Assembly (NCBI GenBank): GCA_024697425.1
Contig: JAILFT010000034.1
Location: forward strand, 1-51,332
Direction: 5' to 3'
Source of the DNA: Butyrivibrio sp.
Lineage (GTDB): Bacteria > Bacillota > Clostridia > Lachnospirales > Lachnospiraceae
Length of the DNA: 51,332 nt
Shown here in pieces: positions 1-8,979 of this stretch. How positions within the stretch are numbered: position 1 is the stretch's first letter; the number at the start of each line of letters is the position of its first letter. The notes beneath the pieces were generated by a model. The model ran no database searches, had not been told where the DNA came from, and worked only from the letters and a program-made list of their open reading frames with translations. The translations under genes were made by a program, and so were the position numbers.

Positions 1-59
1 ATCCCCAGGGAAAATCTGAATTTTCTTCTTCCGGTCTTCTCTTTTTTCATTTATTCTCT

Positions 60-3000
60 TCAGGCTCCAACCCGTCCGCTGATCATGGTGCTGTACGAAG
101 AAAGATCCTGCTTAAGTCCGTGCATTCGCTTGATCTTTCTGTGTTCGTTGGTGTTCTTAAGTCTTGTCTGTCTTTCTTCCTGAGTAAGGAACTCCTTGAA
201 GTACGGATCTGACATAAGGTAGTTCTCATCCTCCGTTGCGAAATAACTCATTCCGGGATCCCATGCTATTTCATTGATATCTTTGATCTGATCAAAATCC
301 TTCGCCTCAAGGAAGAAGCTTCTAAGCTTGCTTTTTTCCGGATACTTCTTTGCAAGTATCTTCTCTGCCATGTCCCGGCACTTTTCTATATCTGTTATCT
401 GCTGCTCAAGCCTTTGTTTGAATGCAGCAATCTTATCCTCTGCCCACCCAAGATCGTGAAGGGCAAATTTCACATCGGTATCAAATCTATCTCTCATGCT
501 AACGATATCAAGATATGCCTTTTTGTCCATATGGAGCATGGTGGGAACTTCCATGTAATTGGGATCCTCTTTATCATCTTTCTGGTCTCCATATTCTTCT
601 TTCTTTTCGCTATCAAGAATTTTCAGCACCTTAACCTTTACTTCAGCCAGGAGGTCTTCTTTTTCCTTTGGGGGCATGGTATCAAGCTGAAGCTTCAAGT
701 TGTAGATGACGATCCTGAGTCTGTGCTCCATGTATCCTGTATCTTTATTCAAAACCTTCTTCTCATGGGAATTATCAGTCACGTCAATCTGATCCAGATT
801 GCTGTGAAGAAGCATTGCATTCACAAGAACATCTATTTTTTCCTCTTTTTTAAGTTCATCAAGGCTTGTGATGCTGGTATCCTCTTTATACTTAATGTGT
901 TTTGCGATAGCCTTGCACCGACTAATAATCTTGTCTGTAAATTTTTCGGGAACAGGACTTCCGTCAAGCATTTTCGAAGCTCTTATCATCTCTGTGGTAT
1001 CATTGTCTTTGTCATTAAGATACATAATTCCCAGTTTTGTCTCATTATAAAGATACTTATCAATGACGTTATGTCCCTGCTCTACACCTTTTTCATCACA
1101 GATATACAACGCATCCTTGTGCAAAGTATTCTTTTTGAGCGTCATCCCGTTATAGTCATAAACGGTTCTCTTTTCTCCCTCCACCTCAATGGTTCTCTTG
1201 GGAAGTTCATCTGCGCTCTTTATTCCAAGTTCCTTTAAAGTAATGGTTTTGTATTGGTAACGTCCCTTTTTAACGTTATCTCTATGAGTTTTCTCATACT
1301 CACTTCCTACTCTCGGCATGGGAGATAGCATGTTCTCAAACAGATTCAGATTTGCTCCTCCAAGAAGCCTTGCATTGTAATAGGCCGCCTCAGGGCTGGT
1401 TCTGGCAATTTTCCTTATAACAGGCGGAAGCATACCGTTCTTTACGCTTGGGCCGTCAGGGTTCTCCTTGTCCTTGAAGGCATCCTTGAGATCCATGACT
1501 CCAAAGGACATATCATGGTCGTAGGACCCAATGGTATCGATCACAATGTCCTGGGTAAGAGGCTTATTCTCGTCATAATTTGTAAGGTCAGGCTGAGTCT
1601 TGCACTTAAAGTTTCTCCAGTGCCTGTCAGTCTGCAAAACAGAGGTATCAAACATCTGAAGTCTTACAAGCTGCCTGATGGCCGTTGGCGAATAATGGAT
1701 CTTCCTTCCGTTCTTCTCCGCTATTTCAACGAGCTTTAACATCTCAACTCCGGGAGCCTCCACGGATATTGTGCCTGAAACGTCAGTAGCCTCCTTGTTT
1801 CCCGCCAGCTTAATATTTATGACCGCGCTCTCCGAGGAGGTTACCACATCATTAAATCCAAAGAGATTGGCCATTCGATAGGTAGCAGTATTATTCTTAG
1901 CCATGACTTCATCGTTGGAGGCATTGCTTCTGTCCGCCTGCTGTCCGTAAGCCTCAATTTCCTTACCCAGTGTAACGGTAAAGAATCTGCTGATCCTGTT
2001 ATTGCCACCCTCTTTATTTTTCGAATCTTCCTCCTTTGACATTCTCTTTAAGATGTCGAAAAGTGCCTTATCCTTACTAAGATTAAGGCCTAAAGGGTTA
2101 TCCTTGGACTTGGCCATCTTAACAAGCCACTGATACTCATCCATAGGCTCGAAAACCTTGTGAGCCTTAATCTGGGCTTCCAGGGCATCCTGGGCAAGTT
2201 TCACGCCCTCCTTCTTTGCCTTGGCAAGGTCTGCCTTAAGAGCTATAAGAGTAGTCTTTGACTCCTCGGCACGGGCATTGTACTCCGTAAGACTCTGAAA
2301 AACTTTATCAAAGTCATGCCCAAGGAAGGAAAGATATCTCTTGTTTAACGCTCTGGTGTCCTTGACACTTTCGGAAACAGAGGCAAGCTTATCCTTCATT
2401 TTGTTAAGGAACTCCTGACCGTAGTCATAGTCCTTCTCGTCAATCTTACCGTTTAGTCTGGCCTCTTCCTTCTTGGAATCTCCCATGTGCTGCTTGCTGT
2501 TTCCAAGCTGACGGAGTCTTCGGTCAATAAATCCCTTAAGATCATCTCCTACAGGTTTAAGATTCTGCTTGAAGTAATACCATCCTTCTTTTCCGTTGAC
2601 AGTGAGCCTGACCCTGTATACATCAGTGGAATTGCCCTCTACCTGGAGCTCGGCAGTACCTATTACCTTCAGTGAATTTGATTTGGCAAGAAGATCTCTT
2701 GGAGTCTGAACATCTGTAAGATCCTCAGCTTTATACTTCTGGTCCGCTATGTTGGCGACAACCACCGAAAGAAGCTCTCTCTCTTTTTCGAGAGCCAGTT
2801 TCATAGCTTCTACTCTGCGATAACGCCTTTTGGTCCAGGCATACTTGGGGGTCTTGGTGTCAAGGTAATACTGGCAGGCATTGATGGCCGCCTCATATCC
2901 CTTTAAGTGCTTTTGTTTAAGCACATCAGTGTCGACTCTGCCGTTTATTTTCGGAATATCTCCCTCAAGCAGGGAATTAAGACCGTTTACCATTCTTATG

Positions 3001-3320
3001 ATGGCATCCATCTCAGCGCTGTTACCGAACGCCTTTGTGGTCTTGGCCATGGTGGCAGCCTGAGTTCTTGCAAACTCCTTTGTAGCATTGACTCTGTCCT
3101 CAAAGCTGATGGCGTTGTTCTGCATCTGCTTGCTGTCAACTGTTTCTATCCCCATTCCAAGAAGTTTGTCCTGAAGAGTCTGACCTCTGTCAAAAAGAGT
3201 CTGAGGATGAGCGTCCGCATCCTCCTGCTTTATATTGGTGAAGCTCATCTGAGCCTCGGTGTACTCCAGAGGATTGTATGTAGATACGTTTTCTTTTTTA
3301 ACATTGTATTTGAAATCCAT
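60..3320 (-). CDS. large cytoplasmic protein with a putative kinase-like domain
   Basis: The protein has 1086 residues, with no signal peptide or membrane segment, and is charged and helical at both ends. I do not recognise the family by name, but residues about 220-605 show a kinase-like order of motifs. A loop-like stretch (GNSTDVYRVRL) is followed by a strand with Lys251 (GWYYFKQN). A helix with Glu471 and the pattern TATYRMANLFG comes next, then TDRHWRNF with Asp565 and Asn570, and finally YDHDMSFG with Asp601 and Asp603. DRHxxN followed by DxDxSFG is the catalytic arrangement of HipA, Fam20 and PI4-kinase-like folds. About 480 more residues follow, without recognised motifs. It lies 11 bases downstream of a tandem-GNAT gene on the same strand, so the two are probably cotranscribed. 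Substrate and role are unknown. The kinase assignment is inferred from motif order, not from a search. Confidence 0.6.
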   Translation of the reverse strand: MDFKYNVKKENVSTYNPLEYTEAQMSFTNIKQEDADAHPQTLFDRGQTLQDKLLGMGIETVDSKQMQNNAISFEDRVNATKEFARTQAATMAKTTKAFGNSAEMDAIIRMVNGLNSLLEGDIPKINGRVDTDVLKQKHLKGYEAAINACQYYLDTKTPKYAWTKRRYRRVEAMKLALEKERELLSVVVANIADQKYKAEDLTDVQTPRDLLAKSNSLKVIGTAELQVEGNSTDVYRVRLTVNGKEGWYYFKQNLKPVGDDLKGFIDRRLRQLGNSKQHMGDSKKEEARLNGKIDEKDYDYGQEFLNKMKDKLASVSESVKDTRALNKRYLSFLGHDFDKVFQSLTEYNARAEESKTTLIALKADLAKAKKEGVKLAQDALEAQIKAHKVFEPMDEYQWLVKMAKSKDNPLGLNLSKDKALFDILKRMSKEEDSKNKEGGNNRISRFFTVTLGKEIEAYGQQADRSNASNDEVMAKNNTATYRMANLFGFNDVVTSSESAVINIKLAGNKEATDVSGTISVEAPGVEMLKLVEIAEKNGRKIHYSPTAIRQLVRLQMFDTSVLQTDRHWRNFKCKTQPDLTNYDENKPLTQDIVIDTIGSYDHDMSFGVMDLKDAFKDKENPDGPSVKNGMLPPVIRKIARTSPEAAYYNARLLGGANLNLFENMLSPMPRVGSEYEKTHRDNVKKGRYQYKTITLKELGIKSADELPKRTIEVEGEKRTVYDYNGMTLKKNTLHKDALYICDEKGVEQGHNVIDKYLYNETKLGIMYLNDKDNDTTEMIRASKMLDGSPVPEKFTDKIISRCKAIAKHIKYKEDTSITSLDELKKEEKIDVLVNAMLLHSNLDQIDVTDNSHEKKVLNKDTGYMEHRLRIVIYNLKLQLDTMPPKEKEDLLAEVKVKVLKILDSEKKEEYGDQKDDKEDPNYMEVPTMLHMDKKAYLDIVSMRDRFDTDVKFALHDLGWAEDKIAAFKQRLEQQITDIEKCRDMAEKILAKKYPEKSKLRSFFLEAKDFDQIKDINEIAWDPGMSYFATEDENYLMSDPYFKEFLTQEERQTRLKNTNEHRKIKRMHGLKQDLSSYSTMISGRVGA

Positions 3321-3331
3321 ATTAGTCCCTC

Positions 3332-4303
3332 TTATCTCACTTCGACGTCAACAACCGTGAATCCCCCTTCGGGAATATCCTTCGGTCTAAAAAGATCCTT
3401 GACCTCGTAAGCGCCTCCTTCCGCAAAGTCCTCATCCTCTGATTGATTACTCAGATAATCGGAATCCGCCTGCATCATATAAGCGCTCTCCTCCATCCCT
3501 GAGGGCAGAACCTGTCTTACAAATTCAATTGTACTGTCGGAATCTGCAGTGACTCTGATAACATCTTTGGCGCTGAATACTCTTGCGCCTTCTCTTATTG
3601 CACTGCCAAGAAGATGAGATATGGTCATAGGCTCATCCCCCTCTGACCAGAGGGCTACGGGATAGATCACGTTCTCTCCCCTGTGGACCAGGAAATATCC
3701 GTTGATCCTGCCTTTACTCATACTCACTAAAGAAACGTCTTTATCCAGGTACTTTCTTCCGCTCACGACATCATAGAGCATGCCGTGACCTTCACCGGTC
3801 GCCCTGCCAACCGCATCCACAAAAGCTTTGTTGGAAATTTCAAAAAATGGTTTGATATCCGGGTATTTCTGATCAATGGTGGCAACCTTGCGGGCAAAGG
3901 GACTCTCATAGAGCTGCCTTGCGGTAACATTCCATTCTCCCATAAGAGTTTTTCTCCAGCCAAATCCCCACTCAAGAAAATACAGCTGAAGCGCCTCAAA
4001 ATCCTCTTCCTGAGGAAGTCTTGCACAGACTCTTTTCACTTTAAGAAATTCCGCAGTTTCAAAGACCTTCTCCATTAAAGAAGCGCCAAAGCCAAAACCT
4101 CTGTATTCTTCATCCACATAGAGCCACTCTATGGTTATTGTTTCATCTGCCTGCTGGGTAAAGATCAGTATTCCAACCCCAAGGCTTCTCTCCACAACTC
4201 CCAGGGCCGCAGCATTGGGAAGCCCCAAAAGCCCCAGCATATTTTTCGGTGCTACGCCCGAGAAAAAAACAGCATCATCCTTGTTAACCTGAACAACCTT
4301 CAT
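3332..4303 (-). CDS. tandem GNAT-like acetyltransferase
   Basis: The protein has 323 residues. Residues about 45-130 form a GNAT N-acetyltransferase domain: a strand ending IEWLYVDEEYRGFGFGASL carries the acetyl-CoA pyrophosphate-loop pattern (R/Q)xxGxG/A, followed by a helix. The second half (about 150-290) looks like a degenerate second GNAT unit without a clear loop motif, and the last 30 residues are acidic. A good GGAG site precedes the ATG. It is the first gene of a two-gene unit with the large kinase-like protein. The same arrangement of a tandem GNAT followed by a large protein recurs at 20.9-23.7 kb, which suggests the GNAT protein acts on or with its downstream partner. The substrate is unknown. 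Confidence 0.65.
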   Translation of the reverse strand: MKVVQVNKDDAVFFSGVAPKNMLGLLGLPNAAALGVVERSLGVGILIFTQQADETITIEWLYVDEEYRGFGFGASLMEKVFETAEFLKVKRVCARLPQEEDFEALQLYFLEWGFGWRKTLMGEWNVTARQLYESPFARKVATIDQKYPDIKPFFEISNKAFVDAVGRATGEGHGMLYDVVSGRKYLDKDVSLVSMSKGRINGYFLVHRGENVIYPVALWSEGDEPMTISHLLGSAIREGARVFSAKDVIRVTADSDSTIEFVRQVLPSGMEESAYMMQADSDYLSNQSEDEDFAEGGAYEVKDLFRPKDIPEGGFTVVDVEVR

Positions 4304-4406
4304 ATCGTTCTCCTCATATTGCAGTAAACATCAGTCTTTTTTAACAAAACGTTCTATACAATATTTTACGATGAAATGTACTCCGGGTCACAAGTTTATA
4401 CTTTTT

Positions 4407-5459
4407 TTATTTATAGACTACTTCCCTTTGCATATAGAAACTGAAGAGAAACAAAATGCAATCCACAGGTATCTTGATCAGTGTCTCGGGAACCATGGGA
4501 AGTACGCTGCAGATGGCACTGACGGCCCCTCCGCTTGCCAGCATGATGAACACCGCCAGAATAAAGTATTTGACCGCCGCACTCTTTTTGCTGCCCTTTC
4601 CCTTGAACACCACCCTGTAATTGACAGAAAAGTTATAGATTGCCGAGATCACCCTGGCCAGGATCGTGGAAAGCATGATATAGCCGATGACCACCGGCAC
4701 CTTCCTGAAAACCGCGCAGAATACGGTAAAGAGCACTATATCCACCAGCGCCGAGGACAGGGACGAAAACAGGAACTTAAAGAATATGGCGTATATCCTG
4801 ATGGAATCCTTAATGGGATTAAAGTGGCTGGATTTGTTCTCCTCAAGATAGATGGTCCTTATGGGCACCTCAACAATCTTTATACCAAGCTCTTTGATAT
4901 CAAGGAGCATATTGGTCTCAAACTCGAACCTCTCCCCTTTTTCGGTCAAAAGAGCTTTCATAAACTCCGCGGATATTCCCCTAAGCCCTGTCTGGGTATC
5001 GCTGATACTCATGCCCGTAAGAAGCTTCATAACTCTGCTGGTGGTCTTGTTTCCAAACACCGACCTTGCAGGAATCCCCGACTGATCAAAATCCCTGACT
5101 CCAAGAACCAGAGCCTTCGGATTTTCCCTAAGGGCATCCATGCACTTTTTAATGTCCTCGGGGGTGTGCTGTCCGTCGGAATCCGCGGTCACAACTCCGA
5201 TAATTCCGGGATACTCGGTGAGGCAGTAATTAAATGCAGTCTTTAAGCCTCTGCCCTTTCCCATATTCACCGCATGTACCAGCACCTTTGCTCCAAGCTC
5301 TCTTACCTTATCAAAGATCTCTCCATATTTTCCGGGAAAAGAGCCATCGTCAACCACCACCACAGGGCCAATCCCTGCAGCGTTTAAGTCTTCCATGAGC
5401 TTTATCAGTTTTTCATCCGGCTCATAGGCCGGTATTATCACAGGTATCATGTTCTCCAT
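4407..5459 (-). CDS. GT2 glycosyltransferase fused to a GtrA-like membrane domain
   Basis: The protein has 350 residues. Residues 1-220 are a dolichyl-phosphate-mannose-synthase-like GT2 domain: IPAYEPDE at the start, VVVVDDGS, then TADSDGQH, where the Asp pair binds the nucleotide-sugar metal ion. Residues 225-350 contain four hydrophobic helices ending in a positively charged tail, typical of GtrA flippase-like domains. Such fusions make and flip a polyprenyl-phosphate-linked sugar that serves membrane glycosyltransferases. It starts one base after the stop of the large membrane protein upstream, so translation is probably coupled, and that neighbour is a plausible user of the lipid-linked sugar. 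Confidence 0.85.
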   Translation of the reverse strand: MENMIPVIIPAYEPDEKLIKLMEDLNAAGIGPVVVVDDGSFPGKYGEIFDKVRELGAKVLVHAVNMGKGRGLKTAFNYCLTEYPGIIGVVTADSDGQHTPEDIKKCMDALRENPKALVLGVRDFDQSGIPARSVFGNKTTSRVMKLLTGMSISDTQTGLRGISAEFMKALLTEKGERFEFETNMLLDIKELGIKIVEVPIRTIYLEENKSSHFNPIKDSIRIYAIFFKFLFSSLSSALVDIVLFTVFCAVFRKVPVVIGYIMLSTILARVISAIYNFSVNYRVVFKGKGSKKSAAVKYFILAVFIMLASGGAVSAICSVLPMVPETLIKIPVDCILFLFSFYMQREVVYK

Positions 5460-5460
5460 A

Positions 5461-7302
5461 TCAATAAACCACTCCGCTTACACTGTATACTTGTCCCGGC
5501 CGGTATTCTCCGTCTCCGAGAAGCTTTCCAAACAGTTCGCCCGCCTCATTCCTCCGGTCCTCAACGTAGAAATACTCAGCATGGCTGTCCTTCATCTTCC
5601 TTATAATAGCATCTCTGTCATCATCCGCTGACCATACATCATACACCAGCGCCGCAGGACAGGCCTCCTTGCTGATATAGGCATTATGTACATAGGAATT
5701 GTTCTCAGGATCTCTCAGGATCAGAACCCTCTTTCCCCAGTACTTTTCGTCTTCCACTGCGGCGGCAATGTTCCTTCCCTCATCGGTCACCATGTCATAG
5801 ACGTAGTCCGTATCCTCCTTAAGGCTGTTCCTGTAATCAAAAAGATGGGTATATACACCGCTGTAATCCGCCGTAAGGAATATGAAAGCCGCCCATATTC
5901 CGGCTACAGCCATAATGCTCGATGTTCCCTTCTCAAAGTCCCTGTCAAAAGAGATACCAAAGAGAAGATACGCCGTTCCCAGAGTAAAGGGTGCGCAATA
6001 TCTTGCAATGGACAGTGACATGGCGTAGGCATCAAGATACTGATCCTCTGTCCCGAATATGGAGATATGAGCCAGGAATATGATGCCGTAGGCGATGACT
6101 CCGGTGATGGCGGTAAATATAAGGAGCTTTCTCATCTCTTTTCCCGTGATGAACTTCCTAAGGCCCAGCACAGCGATGGCTGCAAAGATCAGAGCCGCAG
6201 CGCATCCGGCGGAGATATCAAGGGTAAGATTCCTGTCTCCGTGCATAGGCCAGAAAAGAAAGCCCTCGGCAAAATATCTCATCTTATCCAGAGTATTGTC
6301 AGGGGCTTCGAAATTACCTGAGGTAGCCATCCTGATCCCCGCACCGGTAAGCTTTGCCACTCTCCTGTTCATAAGGCACAGTAAAAGCCAGCTGCCGTAC
6401 ACCGCTGCCCCAAAGGCTCCCGCAAAGAAAATGCCTTTCTCCTTTTTGGCAACAATTATATAGAAGATAAGGGCAAAAACAGCCCATTCAAATCCCACTG
6501 ATTTCGTAAGAAGAAGAACCGATACATACAGGGCTATCCTTATATAATAGTAGGCCCTGTCTGTGCCCCTGCGATCAAATATGGCAAGAAGCAGTGCTCC
6601 GTATACAATCCCCATGGTGATGTCCGCTGGAGTTCCGTAGTAGATCATGCCGTTGAACACGCCGCTAAAGAGCATAAGGACGGCAAACATAAGGACTGAC
6701 AGAAAAAGGCCCGCCACTTTGGAAAGCTTTGCAGATGCCTCTTTTACCCTGGCAAGAAGAGGCAGAAGGAATACGCCGTTTAAAGCGAAGTAGCCGGCGA
6801 ACTGAAGGCTCTCCCTGTACTGCCCGGAGCTTAGCTGTAAAAACAGCCACTTGGCCAGAGAGGTTACCGGAGGATAGTCTCCGAATTCAGGAGAGGCATT
6901 GCCGTATTTCCCCGGAAACCCGCCCATAAAGAAAAGCTGCTTGGCGTCCGAGGACCAGTAGTTGATATCATCCCACCATGTAAAGATCCTGTCCCTTGTC
7001 ATGTATCCCACAAAAAGAACTGCTGCCGCAAACATCAGCATTTCGAAAGAGAATATGTTTCGCAGGTAAACGGGGACCTTTCCGGCTTCCTTTTTATAGA
7101 AGAGGTCCGCGCAAACATAGCCTATGTATACAAGAGAAGCTGCGCTTGCAAGCTCAAGATGCCCCACGTAAGCAAAGGCATACAGTACAAGTAAAAGTAT
7201 TGCCGCCGAAACCGAGGCGGTCTCAGTAATATTTCTTTTAAATCTGTCGGAAGCTCTTGCCGACAGCAATAAATATGCCGATATAGTAAATAGAAACACC
7301 AT
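5461..7302 (-). CDS. large polytopic membrane protein, possible GT-C type glycosyltransferase
   Basis: The protein has 613 residues and roughly a dozen hydrophobic segments. A loop after the early helices contains WWDDINYWSSDAKQLFF and FPGKYGNASPEFGDYPP, which resembles the acidic first periplasmic loop of GT-C enzymes that use lipid-linked sugars. A soluble C-terminal region of about 120 residues follows the last helices. I start it at the ATG at 7302 rather than further upstream, because a TTGCAA-N17-TATCAT promoter (7337-7365) overlaps the longer frame. It is the first gene of an operon with the GT2-GtrA gene. The transferred sugar and acceptor are unknown; the surface polysaccharide context makes cell-wall decoration likely. 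Confidence 0.6.
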   Translation of the reverse strand: MVFLFTISAYLLLSARASDRFKRNITETASVSAAILLLVLYAFAYVGHLELASAASLVYIGYVCADLFYKKEAGKVPVYLRNIFSFEMLMFAAAVLFVGYMTRDRIFTWWDDINYWSSDAKQLFFMGGFPGKYGNASPEFGDYPPVTSLAKWLFLQLSSGQYRESLQFAGYFALNGVFLLPLLARVKEASAKLSKVAGLFLSVLMFAVLMLFSGVFNGMIYYGTPADITMGIVYGALLLAIFDRRGTDRAYYYIRIALYVSVLLLTKSVGFEWAVFALIFYIIVAKKEKGIFFAGAFGAAVYGSWLLLCLMNRRVAKLTGAGIRMATSGNFEAPDNTLDKMRYFAEGFLFWPMHGDRNLTLDISAGCAAALIFAAIAVLGLRKFITGKEMRKLLIFTAITGVIAYGIIFLAHISIFGTEDQYLDAYAMSLSIARYCAPFTLGTAYLLFGISFDRDFEKGTSSIMAVAGIWAAFIFLTADYSGVYTHLFDYRNSLKEDTDYVYDMVTDEGRNIAAAVEDEKYWGKRVLILRDPENNSYVHNAYISKEACPAALVYDVWSADDDRDAIIRKMKDSHAEYFYVEDRRNEAGELFGKLLGDGEYRPGQVYSVSGVVY

Positions 7303-7336
7303 AATAGACTTTTTCCTTATTTTTGATACAAGAATT

Positions 7337-7365
7337 ATGATAATATAACGGACCCGGGGTTGCAA
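7337..7365 (-). promoter_or_regulatory. sigma-A type promoter of the membrane protein/GT2-GtrA operon
   Basis: On the minus strand, TTGCAA (7360-7365) lies 17 bases from TATCAT (7337-7342), about 35 bases before the chosen start codon. Confidence 0.6.
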
Positions 7366-7409
7366 TTTATAAATAAATCATAAACAATCGAAAATATGTA
7401 ATAAATCAA

Positions 7410-7437
7410 TTGACATTTGATTTTTATTTAGTATCAT
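7410..7437 (+). promoter_or_regulatory. sigma-A type promoter of the FliD-like gene
   Basis: TTGACA (7410-7415) and TATCAT (7432-7437) are separated by 16 bases. The leader of about 100 bases ends in AAAGGAGG (7527-7534) before the ATG at 7542. It is a housekeeping promoter; I do not see a flagellar sigma-28 site. Confidence 0.65.
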
Positions 7438-7541
7438 GAAGGTAACTAAACGTGGCTTTATTTGCCCTCGTACGACTGATACCAATGGAATGGTAGAAGA
7501 TATAATGCGTACGGATATCACGGAAGAAAGGAGGGGCATTT

Positions 7542-8843
7542 ATGGCAGGCATTTCTTTAAATGGCGCTTATAACCATTTCATACAAGACTATGTATCCAA
7601 AGATGTGACACAGGCCGACGCTCATCGTAAAGATGAGTTACGTGATGTGTACAAATCTATTGCAAGGATCAACAAGAAGTCCCCTCTTTATCTACTCACG
7701 GATGATGACGCTTCCCGCAATGATGCGATTGATATAAAAGAGAAAGCTCGTCAGCTTCAGGGTGATATTATGAAGCTCGGCGGACAGGCTGACAGATCCT
7801 CCCTCAATCATTCTTCTGCTTTTACAACCGATGAAGACAAGGTACAGGCTTCGTATATTGGCGATTCTCCGGATCAGGATATCGGCAATATTGGTTTTGA
7901 TATTGAAGTTACTTCGCTGGCTCAAAGTCAGGTGAACAGAGGCAGGTTCCTTCCCAAGGATTCCTCTTCTCTTCCCGCCGAGAATTATGCATTTGATGTC
8001 AGGGTCAATGAGCAGGAATATGAATTCCAGTTTGGTATCTACAACACCGACAGGAATATTGATATACAGCAAAAGCTTGAGAAACTGATCAATAAGGCAG
8101 GTATAGGTATCAGTGCCTCCGTAATAGAGGAAGGCAACCGTTCCGCAATAGAGATCACTTCCACTCACACAGGACTTAAGACCGGTCAGGCCAGCCAGTT
8201 TGAGATTTACGAATCCTCCAGCGGCCTTGCCACCGGCAGTGTTGAGTATCTTGGTCTTAACATGGTAGCCGCTCCAGCAGCCAACGCCCACTTTACATTA
8301 AACGGCGAGGAGAAGGTTGCAGTGTCCAATCATTTCACCGTAGGCGGAAAGTTTGATATCAACCTTAAGTCCGTTACGGATTCCGCAAGTCCCATCCACG
8401 TGGGGATCAAGCGGGACAATGAAGCCCTTATCGTACATGTATCCGCACTGGTTGAAGCCTACAACAAATTCGTTGAGGATGCAGGTGGTATAGAAGATAC
8501 CAAGTTCAAGAGTTCCAAACTCAAATCAGAACTCATAGGCCTCGCCCAACAGCATCTGGCCCACGCCGAAGATATAGGCATCAACCTTGAAGGAAACGGA
8601 ACCCTCTCCATAGATGAGGAGCTTTTAAAGCAGGCGGTTGAGAGCAGCGCAAGTTCAGTATCTTTGGATCCCGTCAACAGATTTGCGTCAGCTCTGATAG
8701 ATAAAGCCAAAGATATTTCCGTTGATCCTATGAAATACGTTGACAGGCCTGTCGTAAACTATAAGAATCCTGACAGCCGCGACACAAATAACCCTTATAT
8801 CACAAGCGAATACTCAGGCATGATGTTCAACAACTATTGCTGA
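7542..8843 (+). CDS. FliD-like flagellar cap (HAP2) paralogue
   Basis: The protein has 433 residues. FliD hallmarks are visible. The region around 125-145 reads IGFDIEVTSLAQSQVNRG, as in the D2/D3 domain of FliD. Around 275-345 the chain passes through a GTYTLSL-like strand region into HVSALVEAYNKFVEDAG, equivalent to the conserved valine-rich helix ending in aYN before the C-terminal coiled coil. It is shorter than many FliD proteins, and both ends differ: the N-terminus is not the usual hydrophobic FliD start, and the C-terminus ends in GMMFNNYC with a terminal cysteine. It stands alone among surface polysaccharide genes, not beside fliS or flagellin. It could be the only FliD or a divergent paralogue; secretion would be through the flagellar export apparatus. 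Confidence 0.75.
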   Translation: MAGISLNGAYNHFIQDYVSKDVTQADAHRKDELRDVYKSIARINKKSPLYLLTDDDASRNDAIDIKEKARQLQGDIMKLGGQADRSSLNHSSAFTTDEDKVQASYIGDSPDQDIGNIGFDIEVTSLAQSQVNRGRFLPKDSSSLPAENYAFDVRVNEQEYEFQFGIYNTDRNIDIQQKLEKLINKAGIGISASVIEEGNRSAIEITSTHTGLKTGQASQFEIYESSSGLATGSVEYLGLNMVAAPAANAHFTLNGEEKVAVSNHFTVGGKFDINLKSVTDSASPIHVGIKRDNEALIVHVSALVEAYNKFVEDAGGIEDTKFKSSKLKSELIGLAQQHLAHAEDIGINLEGNGTLSIDEELLKQAVESSASSVSLDPVNRFASALIDKAKDISVDPMKYVDRPVVNYKNPDSRDTNNPYITSEYSGMMFNNYC

Positions 8844-8855
8844 GTATAGCGCTTT

Positions 8856-8919
8856 AAGCCGATCTGCTGCAGCAGATATGGCTTGAAATGATATAGTTGC
8901 CGATGAGCGTTTCGGCAAC
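8856..8919. repeat. two stem-loops after the FliD-like gene
   Basis: AAGCC (8856-8860) pairs with GGCTT (8880-8884) around the perfect palindrome ATCTGCTGCAGCAGAT (8862-8877). A second hairpin pairs GTTGCCGA (8896-8903) with TCGGCAAC (8912-8919). With the terminator that follows, three stems sit in 100 bases. Confidence 0.7.
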
Positions 8920-8922
8920 AGG

Positions 8923-8960
8923 AATGCCCCGAGCGTAATCCGCCCGGGGCATTCATTATT
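8923..8960. terminator. bidirectional terminator between the FliD-like gene and glf
   Basis: AATGCCCCG (8923-8931) pairs with CGGGGCATT (8945-8953), followed by an AT-rich tail. The genes on both sides converge here. Confidence 0.75.
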
Positions 8961-8979
8961 TATGTCTTAATGATCCATA

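Noticed and set aside
414..1238. Long open frame of 274 codons on the plus strand
   Set aside because: It is antisense to the kinase-like gene, has no ribosome site and reads as low-complexity Phe/Leu/Ile-rich sequence.
7436..7575. Possible leader peptide before the FliD-like gene
   Set aside because: The ATG lies within the -10 box of the promoter, so it would not be transcribed, and there is no ribosome site.
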